Below the pieces are notes generated by a model, which worked only from the letters and a program-made list of their open reading frames with translations, did not search any database and was not told the origin of the DNA. Source: Janthinobacterium saanense (lineage in GTDB: Bacteria > Pseudomonadota > Gammaproteobacteria > Burkholderiales > Burkholderiaceae_D). From it: a stretch of 64,000 nt of DNA. A program made the translations under genes and the position numbers. Positions 41,231 to 50,251 of the stretch are shown piece after piece. Where the stretch lies: assembly GCF_014200675.1 (NCBI RefSeq), contig NZ_JACHCI010000007.1, positions 159,645 through 223,644 on the forward strand, in the 5' to 3' direction. Every line of letters begins with the position of its first letter. The first letter of the stretch is position 1.

Positions 41231-41703
41231 GCATTGCTTCCTTCATCAAACTATTTATGGGGGGGCGTGACAGCCGCACGCGGCAAAAAACGTGGACAGG
41301 AGGTGCAAGTATCACGAAAAAGACGGCATCCAACTGGGAGTCCATACTCAAATGCAAGTCGATTTGCTCAATAGCAAGATTTTATCATTGCCTGACATAG
41401 TGGCAAAAAAGATTGCAGGCCATCACTGCCAAATAAGCGCCTTTTTCTTGCTTTACATCATATGTTCGTCAAACTTCGTCTATTTCCACACGGAAATTAC
41501 CATCGGCTAAGCCATTTTCCGCGTAGGAGCCGGATGACATGGGGCAATGTTCCTAGCCTACATAAGGACGTCGGCTCATCCGATGCCAGCCAGCGCGGCC
41601 AGCCCTTATAGTAGATACATCAATTCGAACAAGTGCAATGCCAGCAAAGCAGGCAAGCAGCGACAAGCAAGCCATCCAACAAAACCAGAAGATGAGGCCA
41701 AAC
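41231..41703. other. Intergenic region between chemoreceptor and Crp/Fnr regulator
   Basis: About 470 bp between divergent genes. It contains a 72-codon frame (41292-41510) that looks non-coding and no repeats, tRNA or recognisable operator. Confidence 0.4.
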
Positions 41704-42528
41704 ATGTACAAAGCTTATAGCAACCTGACCCCGGCAACGAACACCACCCCAGTCACCGCGCACGACTGGAAAGCCGCTTCCACGCCGTCCATCGCGCCAG
41801 CCACGCCAGTGATCAGCATCACGGGCGCCCAACAAAACGAATTGCTGCGCGCCTTGTCACGCAGCGACCTCGAACGCCTGTTTTGCCAGCTTGAACTGGT
41901 CGCCCTGCCAGTCGGCAAGCACTTGTTTGATTTCGGCGACAAAATCGATTACACCTACTTTCCTACCAATGCCATCGTTTCCCTGCTGTATGTCATGGAA
42001 GACGGCGCCACCACCGAGATCGCCGTGGTCGGCCGCGAAGGCGTGGCGGGCGTGGCGCTGTACGAAGCCGAGCGCGCTACCTGCACGGCAGTCGTGCAAA
42101 GCGCCGGTTACGGCTACCGCCTGAAAACAGCTTTCCTGCGTGAAGTCTTCAATGAAGGCGGCGCGCTGGCCAAATTGCTGATGCGCTACACCAGCGCCAT
42201 GTTCGCCCAGATGGCACAAAACGTGGTCGGCGGGCGCCATTGCAGCATCGAACAAAAGTTGTGCCGCTGGCTGCTGGACCGCCTCGACCGTTCCCTGTCG
42301 AACGAATTGAAAGTCACGCAAGACACCATGGCCAATATGCTGGGGGTGCGCCGCGAAAGCATTACCGTCACGGCCCGCAAGCTGCAGGACGAAGGCTTGA
42401 TACAGTACCGCCGCGGCACGGTCGAAGTGCTGGACCGTGCAGGCCTGGAAGCGGCGGCCGGCAATTGCTACAAGGCCGCCCGCGCCGGCTTTGAACAATT
42501 CCGCAGCGATATCAGCGCAGCCAATTAA
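41704..42528 (+). CDS. Crp/Fnr-family transcription regulator
   Basis: 274 residues. Cyclic-nucleotide-binding-type barrel about 45-165 (LVALPVGKHLFDFGDKIDYTYFP, VVGREGVAG) and a winged helix at the end with KVTQDTMANMLGVRRESITVTARKLQDEGLI. There is no Cys cluster as in Fnr, and the cAMP-binding Arg/Ser signature is not clear, so the effector is unknown. The Met at 41704 is preferred because GAGG lies six bases before it; the frame continues to 41638. A perfect terminator follows. Confidence 0.9.
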   Translation: MYKAYSNLTPATNTTPVTAHDWKAASTPSIAPATPVISITGAQQNELLRALSRSDLERLFCQLELVALPVGKHLFDFGDKIDYTYFPTNAIVSLLYVMEDGATTEIAVVGREGVAGVALYEAERATCTAVVQSAGYGYRLKTAFLREVFNEGGALAKLLMRYTSAMFAQMAQNVVGGRHCSIEQKLCRWLLDRLDRSLSNELKVTQDTMANMLGVRRESITVTARKLQDEGLIQYRRGTVEVLDRAGLEAAAGNCYKAARAGFEQFRSDISAAN

Positions 42529-42555
42529 ACGCTGAAAGCTGCTGCGCCTCACCTG

Positions 42556-42581
42556 AAAGCACGCTACGGCGTGCTTTTTTT
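42556..42581 (+). terminator. Rho-independent terminator
   Basis: AAAGCACGC and GCGTGCTTT around a four-base loop, followed by a T-run; it serves the Crp/Fnr gene. Confidence 0.85.
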
Positions 42582-42593
42582 ATGCCCGTGCGC

Positions 42594-43490
42594 TTAGCGC
42601 TCCAGCGACGACTCCGCCACCAGCCATTCGCGAAACGCCTTCAGGGGCGGATACATTGCGCGTTCGACGGGCCAGGCCAGGTAATAATGTTCGGCGCTTG
42701 CCATCGGCAGCGGAAACACGGGCACCAGCTTGCCGCTGTCGAGTTCCTGCTGGATCAAAAAACTGGGCAGCAGCGACACGCCAACACCCACCATGGTCGC
42801 TTCGGCGATGGTGGCAAACTGGTCGAACAGCATGCCGTGCGCCGCACCGCGCGAGCTGCCATGCAGGGAAAACCACTGTTCCCAGGCGTCGGGCCGCGTG
42901 CTCAGATGCAGCAGCACCTGCTGACGCAAATCGTCGGGATGCTGAAAACCCACGCGCGCCTTCAATTCAGGACTGCACACGGGCAGTACTTCTTCAGAGC
43001 GCAGCAGCGCCAGCTCGGCCTCCGGCCAATGGGGATGGCCGAAGTGGATCGCGGCGTCGAAACTGGCCGTTCGAAAATCGAAATACGAGAGCTGCGTTTT
43101 CAGGTTCAGCATCACGCCCGGATGCTGCGCAAAAAAACGCGGCAAACGGGGCGCCAGCCAGCGGCTGCCGAAAGTGGGAAGAATCGCCAGGTTCAGCGTG
43201 CCACCATCCGGGTTGGAACGGATATTGAGCGAGGCCGCGCGGATACGCTGCAGCGCGTCGCCGATTTCGCGTGCATACAGCTCACCGGCCGGCGTGATGC
43301 GCAATGATTGATTTTCACGCACGAACAGACGCGCTTCCAGTTGTTCTTCCAGCGCCTTGACCTGGCGGCTGACGGCGCTCTGCGTGAAATTGAGTTCCTG
43401 CGCCGCAGCCGTGATGCTGCCCAGGCGTGCCACCGCCTCAAACGCGGACAGCAAGGCAACAGAGGGAAGAAAGCTACGCGGGGTTTGCAT
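42594..43490 (-). CDS. LysR-family transcription regulator (GcvA-like)
   Basis: 298 residues. Winged helix at 10-70 (LLSAFEAVARLGSITAAAQELNFTQSAVSRQVKALEEQLEARLF), then a periplasmic-binding-protein-like sensor domain (LNLAILPTFGSRWLAPRLPRFFAQHPGV). It is divergent from the 2-oxoadipate dioxygenase gene with 172 bp between, so it probably controls that gene and the dehydrogenase behind it. The effector could be 2-oxoadipate or another lysine intermediate; this is inference. Confidence 0.92.
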   Translation of the reverse strand: MQTPRSFLPSVALLSAFEAVARLGSITAAAQELNFTQSAVSRQVKALEEQLEARLFVRENQSLRITPAGELYAREIGDALQRIRAASLNIRSNPDGGTLNLAILPTFGSRWLAPRLPRFFAQHPGVMLNLKTQLSYFDFRTASFDAAIHFGHPHWPEAELALLRSEEVLPVCSPELKARVGFQHPDDLRQQVLLHLSTRPDAWEQWFSLHGSSRGAAHGMLFDQFATIAEATMVGVGVSLLPSFLIQQELDSGKLVPVFPLPMASAEHYYLAWPVERAMYPPLKAFREWLVAESSLER

Positions 43491-43561
43491 GGGTCATACC
43501 GTTTCAGAATGAAGTCTTGAGTAAACAGCTCAGCTACTGCGCTGCGGCGTCGGCATAATTG

Positions 43562-43572
43562 TATTCCGAATA
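43562..43572. promoter_or_regulatory. Small palindrome between LysR gene and hglS
   Basis: TATTC-C-GAATA, an 11-bp interrupted palindrome in the space between a divergent LysR gene and its neighbour, where LysR sites (T, about 11 bases, A) normally lie. Weak evidence. Confidence 0.3.
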
Positions 43573-43662
43573 TGCCGGTGCGTCGTGCCCAAAAACTCGC
43601 GCCAGCCGCCGCAAAAACAATCTCACCCAAACAACAGTCCCGTGCCAGCGAAGGAAAGCATC

Positions 43663-45063
43663 ATGCAAGCCCAATACGTTCATCCCGACGACATCCGCAG
43701 CCAGTTCTCGCAGGCCATGTCGGCCATGTACCGTGCCGAAGTGCCCCAGTACGGCACCTTGCTCGAACTGGTCGCCGACAGCAATGCCGATGTATTGGCG
43801 CAAAACGCCGGCTTGCAGGCGCTGCTCGAACGGCGTGGCGAAACGGGGCGCCTGAATATCGAATACCACGGCGCGATCCGCCTGGGCACCGCCGCCGAAC
43901 TATCCGGCATGCGCCGCGTGTTTGCCGTAATGGGCATGCAGCCGGTCGGCTACTACGATCTGTCGGTGGCCGGCGTGCCCGTGCACGCGACCGCCTTCCG
44001 CCCGATCGACGATGCGGCGCTCAAACGCAATCCCTTCCGCATCTTTACTTCGCTGCTGCGCCTGGAACTGATCGAAGACGCGGCGCTGCGGGCCGAGGCC
44101 GAACAAATCCTCGCCGCCCGCCAGATCTTTACGCCGGGCGCGCTGGCACTGCTGGACGCGCACGATCTGCAAGGCGGCCTGACAAAAGAGCAGGCCACGC
44201 AGTTCGTCGAACAGGTACTGGAAACCTTCCGCTGGCATCAGCAGGCGACCGTCTCGGACGCGCAATACCAGCATCTGCACGACGCCCACCGTTTGATCGC
44301 CGACGTGGTCAGCTTCCGTGGCCCGCACATCAATCACCTGACACCGCGCACGCTCGACATCGACGCCGTGCAAGCCGGCATGCCCTTGCGCGGCATCGTG
44401 CCAAAAGCCGTCATCGAAGGCCCGCCGCGCCGCGCCTGCCCGATTTTGCTGCGCCAGACCAGCTTCAAGGCGCTGCAGGAAACCGTGCTGTTTAGCGGCG
44501 CTGATGGTCAAACTGTGCAAGGCCAGCACACGGCGCGCTTCGGTGAAGTGGAACAGCGTGGCGCCGCCCTGACGCCGCAAGGCCGCCAGCGCTACGATGA
44601 ACTGCTGAACGCCGCGCGCAGCCACGTGCCGGCGACCAATACCCCGGCCTATACGAAAGCGCTGCAGGACATCTTCAAGGATCTGCCCGACGACTGGGAC
44701 GCCATGCGCGAACAGGGCCTGGCTTACTTCCGCTACAGCGCCACCCCGGCCGGACTGGCGGCGCAAGCTGCGCCTGCTGGCTCGATCGGCGAGCTGCTGG
44801 CCAGCGGCCTGCTGCAATGCGACCCCATCCTGTATGAAGACTTCCTGCCCGTCAGCGCGGCCGGCATTTTTCAATCGAATCTGGGTGGCCCTGCCGGCGC
44901 AGCTTATGCGACACGTTCAAACCGCGATCAATTCGCCGAAGCGCTGGGCCAGCAACCGCACGACGAACTGGCCCTGTACGCCAGCGCCGAACTGGCCTCG
45001 CTGCAGCAAGCCTTGAGCGACCTTGGCCTGCATCAGGACGCGGCCGCATTGCTGCAATCCTGA
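43663..45063 (+). CDS. hglS: 2-oxoadipate dioxygenase/decarboxylase (D-2-hydroxyglutarate-forming)
   Basis: 466 residues, DUF1338/vicinal-oxygen-chelate family. His69 in IEYHGA, His225 in INHLTPRTLD and Glu295 in GEVEQRG lie almost exactly where I recall the iron ligands of Pseudomonas putida HglS (H70, H226, E294). HglS converts 2-oxoadipate to D-2-hydroxyglutarate with loss of CO2 in D-lysine catabolism. The start at 43663 has AAGGA upstream; the longer frame from 43585 is rejected. It is followed after 3 bp by an FAD/FeS dehydrogenase that could oxidise the product. Confidence 0.88.
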   Translation: MQAQYVHPDDIRSQFSQAMSAMYRAEVPQYGTLLELVADSNADVLAQNAGLQALLERRGETGRLNIEYHGAIRLGTAAELSGMRRVFAVMGMQPVGYYDLSVAGVPVHATAFRPIDDAALKRNPFRIFTSLLRLELIEDAALRAEAEQILAARQIFTPGALALLDAHDLQGGLTKEQATQFVEQVLETFRWHQQATVSDAQYQHLHDAHRLIADVVSFRGPHINHLTPRTLDIDAVQAGMPLRGIVPKAVIEGPPRRACPILLRQTSFKALQETVLFSGADGQTVQGQHTARFGEVEQRGAALTPQGRQRYDELLNAARSHVPATNTPAYTKALQDIFKDLPDDWDAMREQGLAYFRYSATPAGLAAQAAPAGSIGELLASGLLQCDPILYEDFLPVSAAGIFQSNLGGPAGAAYATRSNRDQFAEALGQQPHDELALYASAELASLQQALSDLGLHQDAAALLQS

Positions 45064-45066
45064 TCG

Positions 45067-48000
45067 ATGACGACCTCCATTCTTCCACAGCGCCTGGCGG
45101 CCTTCCTCTCCGCACTGGCCGCCAGCGGCTACCGTGGCGACATCGCGTCAGATATCGCCACGCGCGCCGTGTTCGCCACCGATAACAGCATCTACCAGCT
45201 GCTGCCGGCGGCCGTGCTGTACCCGCGCGAAGGCGAAGACCTGAACCACATCGTGCGCCTGGCCGCCAGCGCCGAATACGGGCCGATTCCGCTGGCGCCG
45301 CGCGGCGGCGGCACCGGCACCAATGGCCAATCCTTATCGAGCGGCGTGGTCGTCGACACCTCGCGCCACATGAACGGCATCGTCTCTTTCGATGCCGAAC
45401 GGCGCCTGGTGACGGTGCAGCCGGGCGTGGTGCTGGACCAGCTCAATGCCTACCTGAAGCCGCACGGGTTATTCTTCCCGCCGAATGTGTCAACCGCCAC
45501 CCGCGCCACCCTGGGCGGCATGGTCGCCACCGACGCCTCGGGCAAGGGCTCGCGCATCTATGGCAAGACCTCGGACTATATCGAGGCCATGGACATCGTG
45601 CTGGCCGATGGCAGCGACTGGTCCGTGGCAGACATCGACGATAACACCAGCGCCACCGTCGCCGCACGCACTGACATGGCCGGCGCCATCCACCGCGAAG
45701 TGCGCCGCGTCGTCACGCAGCAGCGCGAGCGCATTGCCGCGATTTTCCCGAAAATGAACCGTGGCCTGACTGGCTACAACCTGCAGCATGTGCGCGGCAC
45801 CGACGGCGCTTTCCGGCTGGCCTATCTGCTGGCCGGTTCCGAAGGCACCCTGGCGCTGACCAAACAAATCACCTTGCGCGTGATTGCACGCCCCAGCCAC
45901 CGGGCGCTGGTGGCGGTGCGTTATGCGCATTTCCAGATGGCCCTGGCCGACGTGCAGCGCCTGGTCGCGGCCGAACCGGCAGCGATTGAAATCCTCGACG
46001 ACAAGGTACTGGGACTGGCGCAGCAGGACGTGATCTGGAGCGGCATCGAAAACGTGCTGGGCGGGACCACGGCGCAGCCGGTGCTGGGCCTGAATTTTGT
46101 CGAATTCGTCGGCGACAGTGCGGCCGCCGTGCAAGAACAGGTAGCGCGCCTGGAAGCACTGCTGGCCGATGGTTCGGAGCGGGCGCTGGACTGGGCCGTC
46201 GTCACGGATGCGTCCACCGTGGCGCAATTGTGGACCTTGCGTGAAAAAGCCGTGGGTTTGCTGGGCCGCCTGGGCGGCGCGCGCCAGGGCACGGCCTTTG
46301 TCGAAGATACCGCCGTGCCGCCAGAAAAACTGGCCGACTATGTGGCCGAATTCCGCGCCCTGCTCGACAGCCACGGCCTGGCCTATGGCATGTTCGGCCA
46401 CGCCGACGTAGGCTGCCTGCATGTGCGCCCCCTGCTGGACATGAAAAACCCGTTTGATGCCGCACTGATACGCCCGATTTCCGATGGCGTGGCCGCGCTG
46501 ACGAAAAAATATGGCGGCCTGCTGTGGGGCGAGCATGGACGCGGATTCCGCGGCGAATATTCGCCGTTTTTCTTTGGCCCGGAACTGTATGCGGAACTAT
46601 GCCGCATCAAGGCCGTGTTCGACCCGCAGAATATCTTCAATCCAGGCAAGCTGGCCACGCCAGGCCCGCAAACAGCGCTACATAAAATCGACCGCATCGA
46701 CATGGTGCCATTGCGTGGCCAGGCTGATCACCAGATCGATGCGGTGCGCATGCAGGCTGTCGAACGGGCCGTCGCCTGCAATGGCAATGGCGCCTGTTTT
46801 TCCTGGGATGCCAGCGACCCGATGTGCCCCTCCTACAAGGCCACGCGCGACCGCACGCAATCGCCGAAAGGGCGCGCCACCTTGCTGCGTGAATGGGCGC
46901 GCCTGGATAGCGTGCAACAAGCCGCGCCATCCGAAGCCGGCGCCACCGCATTGCAGGCGATGGAAACAGAGCTCAAGACTTCCTTGTCGACCTGCTTGTC
47001 ATGCAAGGCGTGCGCCAGCCAGTGCCCGGTGCGGGTCGATATACCCGCCATGAAGTCACGCTTTTTGCAGCACTACCACCAGCGCGTGCCCCGCTCGCGG
47101 CGCGACCGCCTAGTGGCCCGCATGGAGCCTTTGCTGGCGTTAGCCTCCAAGGCGCCGGCGCTGGCCAATCTGCTGTCGCAAAACCGCGTCACTGGCGCCA
47201 TCTTGCGCAAAATGTTTGGCCTGTCCGACCTGCCGGCGCTATCGACCAGGCCGGTGCAAGGTAAAGGCGACAAGCTGCACCCTTCGCAGCCGCAAGCCCT
47301 GCAGAAATTGGCAGTCTTGCCGTCAGATGAAAAGCCGCGCCACGTTATCCTGCTGGAAGACAGTTTTACCAGCAGTTTCGACACAAGCGCCGCGCAGGCC
47401 GTGCACGATGTACTGACGCTCTTGGGCTACCGCGTGCACCTGGCCAGCGCGACTGCCAACGGCAAGTCGCTGCATGTGCTGGGCATGCTCGATCAATTTG
47501 CGCCCGTCGCCGAAACGGCCCGCTCCTGGCATGGCCAACTGGCGGCCACAGGATTGCCTTTGCTCGGCGTGGAAGCGGTAACGATGCTGATGCACGAGCA
47601 TGAGTACAAAGTAGACGGCAAGGTAGCCGGCGCCGCCGAAACGCAGGTGCAATCGGTCGATCAATTCCTGTCCACCGAGCTGGAAGCGGGCAGGCTGCAC
47701 TGGCCGCAATCCACACCCGCTGCAGCAAGCGCGCCGTTTCGCCTGTTCCTGCACTGTACCGAAAAGACGGCACGCCCGCGCACCGGCAGCCAGTGGAGCA
47801 AGGTCTTTCACGCCGCCGGCCTGCAGACCGAGGTGCAGGCGACGGGCTGCTGCGGCATGGCCGGCCTGTTTGGCCATGAACAGGAACATGTGGCCATGTC
47901 GTCGCAGTTGTTCGACCTGAGCTGGGCCCCGAAACTGGCCGGCGCAGCGCCGGCGCAGGTACTGGCCAGCGGCTTTTCCTGCCGCTGCCAGACCGAGCGC

Positions 48001-48072
48001 CAGGCCGGCTTCCGCCCCCGCCATCCGGCCGAAGCACTCTTGGCGCAGTTGCGCGCAGCGGGGTGCAGCTAG
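45067..48072 (+). CDS. FAD/Fe-S D-2-hydroxyacid dehydrogenase (YdiJ-like, probable D-2-hydroxyglutarate dehydrogenase)
   Basis: 1001 residues. FAD-binding PCMH domain about 50-200 (IPLAPRGGGTGTNGQSL), FAD oxidase C-terminal domain about 220-530 (GMFGHADVGCLHVRP), then ferredoxin-like Cys clusters (CNGNGACF, CLSCKACASQCPVRVD) and a heterodisulfide-type CCG motif (ATGCCGMAGLFGHEQEH). Long fusions of this kind, such as E. coli YdiJ, are D-lactate/D-2-hydroxyglutarate oxidising enzymes. The gene is 3 bp downstream of hglS, a strong sign that the pair turns 2-oxoadipate into 2-oxoglutarate. Confidence 0.92.
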   Translation: MTTSILPQRLAAFLSALAASGYRGDIASDIATRAVFATDNSIYQLLPAAVLYPREGEDLNHIVRLAASAEYGPIPLAPRGGGTGTNGQSLSSGVVVDTSRHMNGIVSFDAERRLVTVQPGVVLDQLNAYLKPHGLFFPPNVSTATRATLGGMVATDASGKGSRIYGKTSDYIEAMDIVLADGSDWSVADIDDNTSATVAARTDMAGAIHREVRRVVTQQRERIAAIFPKMNRGLTGYNLQHVRGTDGAFRLAYLLAGSEGTLALTKQITLRVIARPSHRALVAVRYAHFQMALADVQRLVAAEPAAIEILDDKVLGLAQQDVIWSGIENVLGGTTAQPVLGLNFVEFVGDSAAAVQEQVARLEALLADGSERALDWAVVTDASTVAQLWTLREKAVGLLGRLGGARQGTAFVEDTAVPPEKLADYVAEFRALLDSHGLAYGMFGHADVGCLHVRPLLDMKNPFDAALIRPISDGVAALTKKYGGLLWGEHGRGFRGEYSPFFFGPELYAELCRIKAVFDPQNIFNPGKLATPGPQTALHKIDRIDMVPLRGQADHQIDAVRMQAVERAVACNGNGACFSWDASDPMCPSYKATRDRTQSPKGRATLLREWARLDSVQQAAPSEAGATALQAMETELKTSLSTCLSCKACASQCPVRVDIPAMKSRFLQHYHQRVPRSRRDRLVARMEPLLALASKAPALANLLSQNRVTGAILRKMFGLSDLPALSTRPVQGKGDKLHPSQPQALQKLAVLPSDEKPRHVILLEDSFTSSFDTSAAQAVHDVLTLLGYRVHLASATANGKSLHVLGMLDQFAPVAETARSWHGQLAATGLPLLGVEAVTMLMHEHEYKVDGKVAGAAETQVQSVDQFLSTELEAGRLHWPQSTPAAASAPFRLFLHCTEKTARPRTGSQWSKVFHAAGLQTEVQATGCCGMAGLFGHEQEHVAMSSQLFDLSWAPKLAGAAPAQVLASGFSCRCQTERQAGFRPRHPAEALLAQLRAAGCS

Positions 48073-48139
48073 GCGCATTTATTCCCCCACTATTTGGCAG
48101 CACCCGATATGATTAAAATGATAAACACTGGAGACATGC

Positions 48140-49465
48140 ATGAAAATAGACGCAGCACCCCTGGCACCACCGATGACTGAGATAGAAAGCGATCGCCTTT
48201 ACCGGCGCATCGCCTTGCGCCTGATTCCCTTTCTATTCCTGGCCTATCTATTTGCGCTGATCGACCGCACCAACGTCGGTTACGCCAAACTGCATTTCAT
48301 GAACGATCTGAACCTGACCGAAGCCGATTATGGCTTCGGCGCAGGCCTGTTCTACGCTGGCTACATCCTGCTGGAAGTACCGAGCAATATGCTGCTCGAG
48401 CGCGTCGGCGTGCGCAAGACCCTGTTCCGCATCATGGTCGTGTGGGGCATGGCGACCATGCTGATGGCCTTTGTCACGTCGCCGGTGCAATTTTTCGCCA
48501 TGCGCTTCCTGCTGGGCGTGGCCGAAGGCGGTTTCTATCCTGGCGTGCTGCTGTTTTTGACTTACTGGTTCCCCGCGCAGCGCCGTGGCCGCGCCTTTGC
48601 GCTGTTCCAGATGTCCAACCCCATCGCCGGCATCAGCGGCTCCCTCATCGCCGGCTGGACCATGACCTCGATGGACGGCGTGTTCGGCCTGCATGGCTGG
48701 CAGATGCTGTTCCTGATGGAAGGCATACCGCCTATCCTGCTCGGCTTCCTGGCCCTTTACGTGCTGACTGACAAGCCGGAAAAAGCCAAGTGGCTGTCGA
48801 CGCGCGAAAAGGCGCAGATCGTGCACGATATCGGCCCCGCACCCGCGCCCGACCCGGATGGCAAAAGCAATCTGCAGCGCACCCTGCGCACGCCGATGGC
48901 CTACCTCCTGGCCATGGTGTATTTCACGCAGCTGTCTGCCGTCACCCTGATTTCACTGTGGGGGCCCAGCGTGCTGAAAGAACTGGGCATCACCGATGTG
49001 AAATCCATCAGCCTGATCTCGGCCTGCACTTACCTGGCGGGCTTTGCCGGCATGTATCTGATCGGCCGCCATTCGGACCTGAAACTGGAACGCTACTGGC
49101 ACTACATCTGCTGCGCCTCGGCGATCGGTATCGGCGCCTTGCTGCTGGCGACCTTCCACACCAACCTGACCTTTGCGATTGCCTGCTACACCCTGATCGT
49201 GATCGGCATCTTCGGCAGCTATGCCGTCTTCTTCACGATTCCGGCCACGCTGTTCGACACGCGCATCAAGGCGACCGGCATCGCGCTGATCACCATGCTG
49301 GGCAGCTCAAGCGGCTTCTTCATGCCATGGGTGATCGGCCTGATCAAGAACGAAACAGGCAGCATCTTCTACGGCGTCGCCGCCACCGGCGCGCTCAGCC
49401 TGTGCGGCGCCTTGCTGGTGCTGTTTTTCGTGCCGATGAATGTGGAGAAGGCCAGCAAGCCATAA
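48140..49465 (+). CDS. MFS transporter, anion:cation symporter (ACS) type
   Basis: 441 residues, twelve membrane helices. The N-terminal LIPFLFLAYLFALIDRTNVGYAKL and VPSNMLLERVGVRK and the loop after helix six fit the ACS family, which imports organic acids such as tartrate, phthalate or hydroxyphenylacetate. It follows the dehydrogenase by 67 bp on the same strand; a dicarboxylate such as 2-hydroxyglutarate or 2-oxoadipate is a plausible substrate, by context only. Confidence 0.85.
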   Translation: MKIDAAPLAPPMTEIESDRLYRRIALRLIPFLFLAYLFALIDRTNVGYAKLHFMNDLNLTEADYGFGAGLFYAGYILLEVPSNMLLERVGVRKTLFRIMVVWGMATMLMAFVTSPVQFFAMRFLLGVAEGGFYPGVLLFLTYWFPAQRRGRAFALFQMSNPIAGISGSLIAGWTMTSMDGVFGLHGWQMLFLMEGIPPILLGFLALYVLTDKPEKAKWLSTREKAQIVHDIGPAPAPDPDGKSNLQRTLRTPMAYLLAMVYFTQLSAVTLISLWGPSVLKELGITDVKSISLISACTYLAGFAGMYLIGRHSDLKLERYWHYICCASAIGIGALLLATFHTNLTFAIACYTLIVIGIFGSYAVFFTIPATLFDTRIKATGIALITMLGSSSGFFMPWVIGLIKNETGSIFYGVAATGALSLCGALLVLFFVPMNVEKASKP

Positions 49466-49490
49466 ACCAATCATCAGTGAGCATGATCAA

Positions 49491-49515
49491 GGCACGCCAC
49501 CCGGCGTGCTTTTTT
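49491..49515 (+). terminator. Rho-independent terminator after MFS gene
   Basis: GCACGCC and GGCGTGC with a four-base loop and six T; very similar to the terminator after the Crp/Fnr gene. Confidence 0.8.
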
Positions 49516-49553
49516 CATTGCGGCAGGCGCTACAATAGCCACACTCCACCGTC

Positions 49554-50063
49554 ATGAAAGTAGTAATGAAAGATATTGATTGCACCGGCCTGCTACACAT
49601 CCGTGTGCTGGCAGGCGAAAATGAGGACGGCCCCGTATTCGAATCGCTGCCCGCCCGCCAGATCGACGAACACGTCTACGAACTGCTGGCCTCGCCCGGC
49701 CTGACCCTGAACCTGGCGCGCGGCGACGTCATCAACATCGCCAACCCGCTGGCGCCCGCCCAGGTGCTTAAACGCGGCGGCAACTTCTGCATTCATATTT
49801 ACGCCGACGACACCCCACAAGCTGCCGTCGACCAGCTCGCACGCGAAGTGCAGGAACAACTGGGCGGCACCCTGGACGGCCAATACGAAGGCAACCTGAC
49901 CTTCAGCGTCCCCAGCCGCCACGGCATCTACAACATCAACGGCCCCTTCGACGCCTTCCGCGACGCGACGGGGATCGAGTGGTACTTTGCCAATATCTAC
50001 GTCAATCTGGAGGATGACGATGATGAGACTTTATTAAACTGGTGGCTCGAAGAACAAGCTTGA
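49554..50063 (+). CDS. Hypothetical protein, DUF4265-like
   Basis: 169 residues, acidic, no signal peptide or membrane segment. FESLPARQIDEHVYELL, LARGDVINIANP and the helix TPQAAVDQLAREVQEQLGG before EGNLTFSVP resemble DUF4265 proteins, a small cytoplasmic family of unknown role. It ends in an acidic run (EDDDDE). It stands alone after a terminator. The similarity is from memory and modest. Confidence 0.6.
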   Translation: MKVVMKDIDCTGLLHIRVLAGENEDGPVFESLPARQIDEHVYELLASPGLTLNLARGDVINIANPLAPAQVLKRGGNFCIHIYADDTPQAAVDQLAREVQEQLGGTLDGQYEGNLTFSVPSRHGIYNINGPFDAFRDATGIEWYFANIYVNLEDDDDETLLNWWLEEQA

Positions 50064-50145
50064 CTGGTATGCCCGCACGTTATGCGGCGGCCCCTCCCGA
50101 AGGATGACTACCATCACCCATCCGAGCTTCCGTACTGCCTGCGCT

Positions 50146-50174
50146 AAAAAAAACCCGGCAGCGAGCTACCGGGG
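50146..50174 (-). terminator. Terminator for the GH9 gene
   Basis: On the minus strand CCCGGTAG-CTCG-CTGCCGGG followed by seven to eight T, about 80 bp after the GH9 stop. It is related to the repeated hairpins at 62763 and 63351. Confidence 0.75.
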
Positions 50175-50251
50175 CTTAAAGGAGAAGTACCAAAACCTGG
50201 CGCGCAAGCTGTTTTCGTTGCACGCTATATTGACCGTGAAGGGCAGACGCT

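Noticed and set aside
41292..41510. 72-codon frame in the gap before the Crp/Fnr gene
   Set aside because: No ribosome site, no family resemblance, unusual composition; treated as intergenic.
43572..44495. 307-codon Arg/Pro-rich frame
   Set aside because: Overlaps hglS in another frame; the hglS frame has the iron-ligand motifs.
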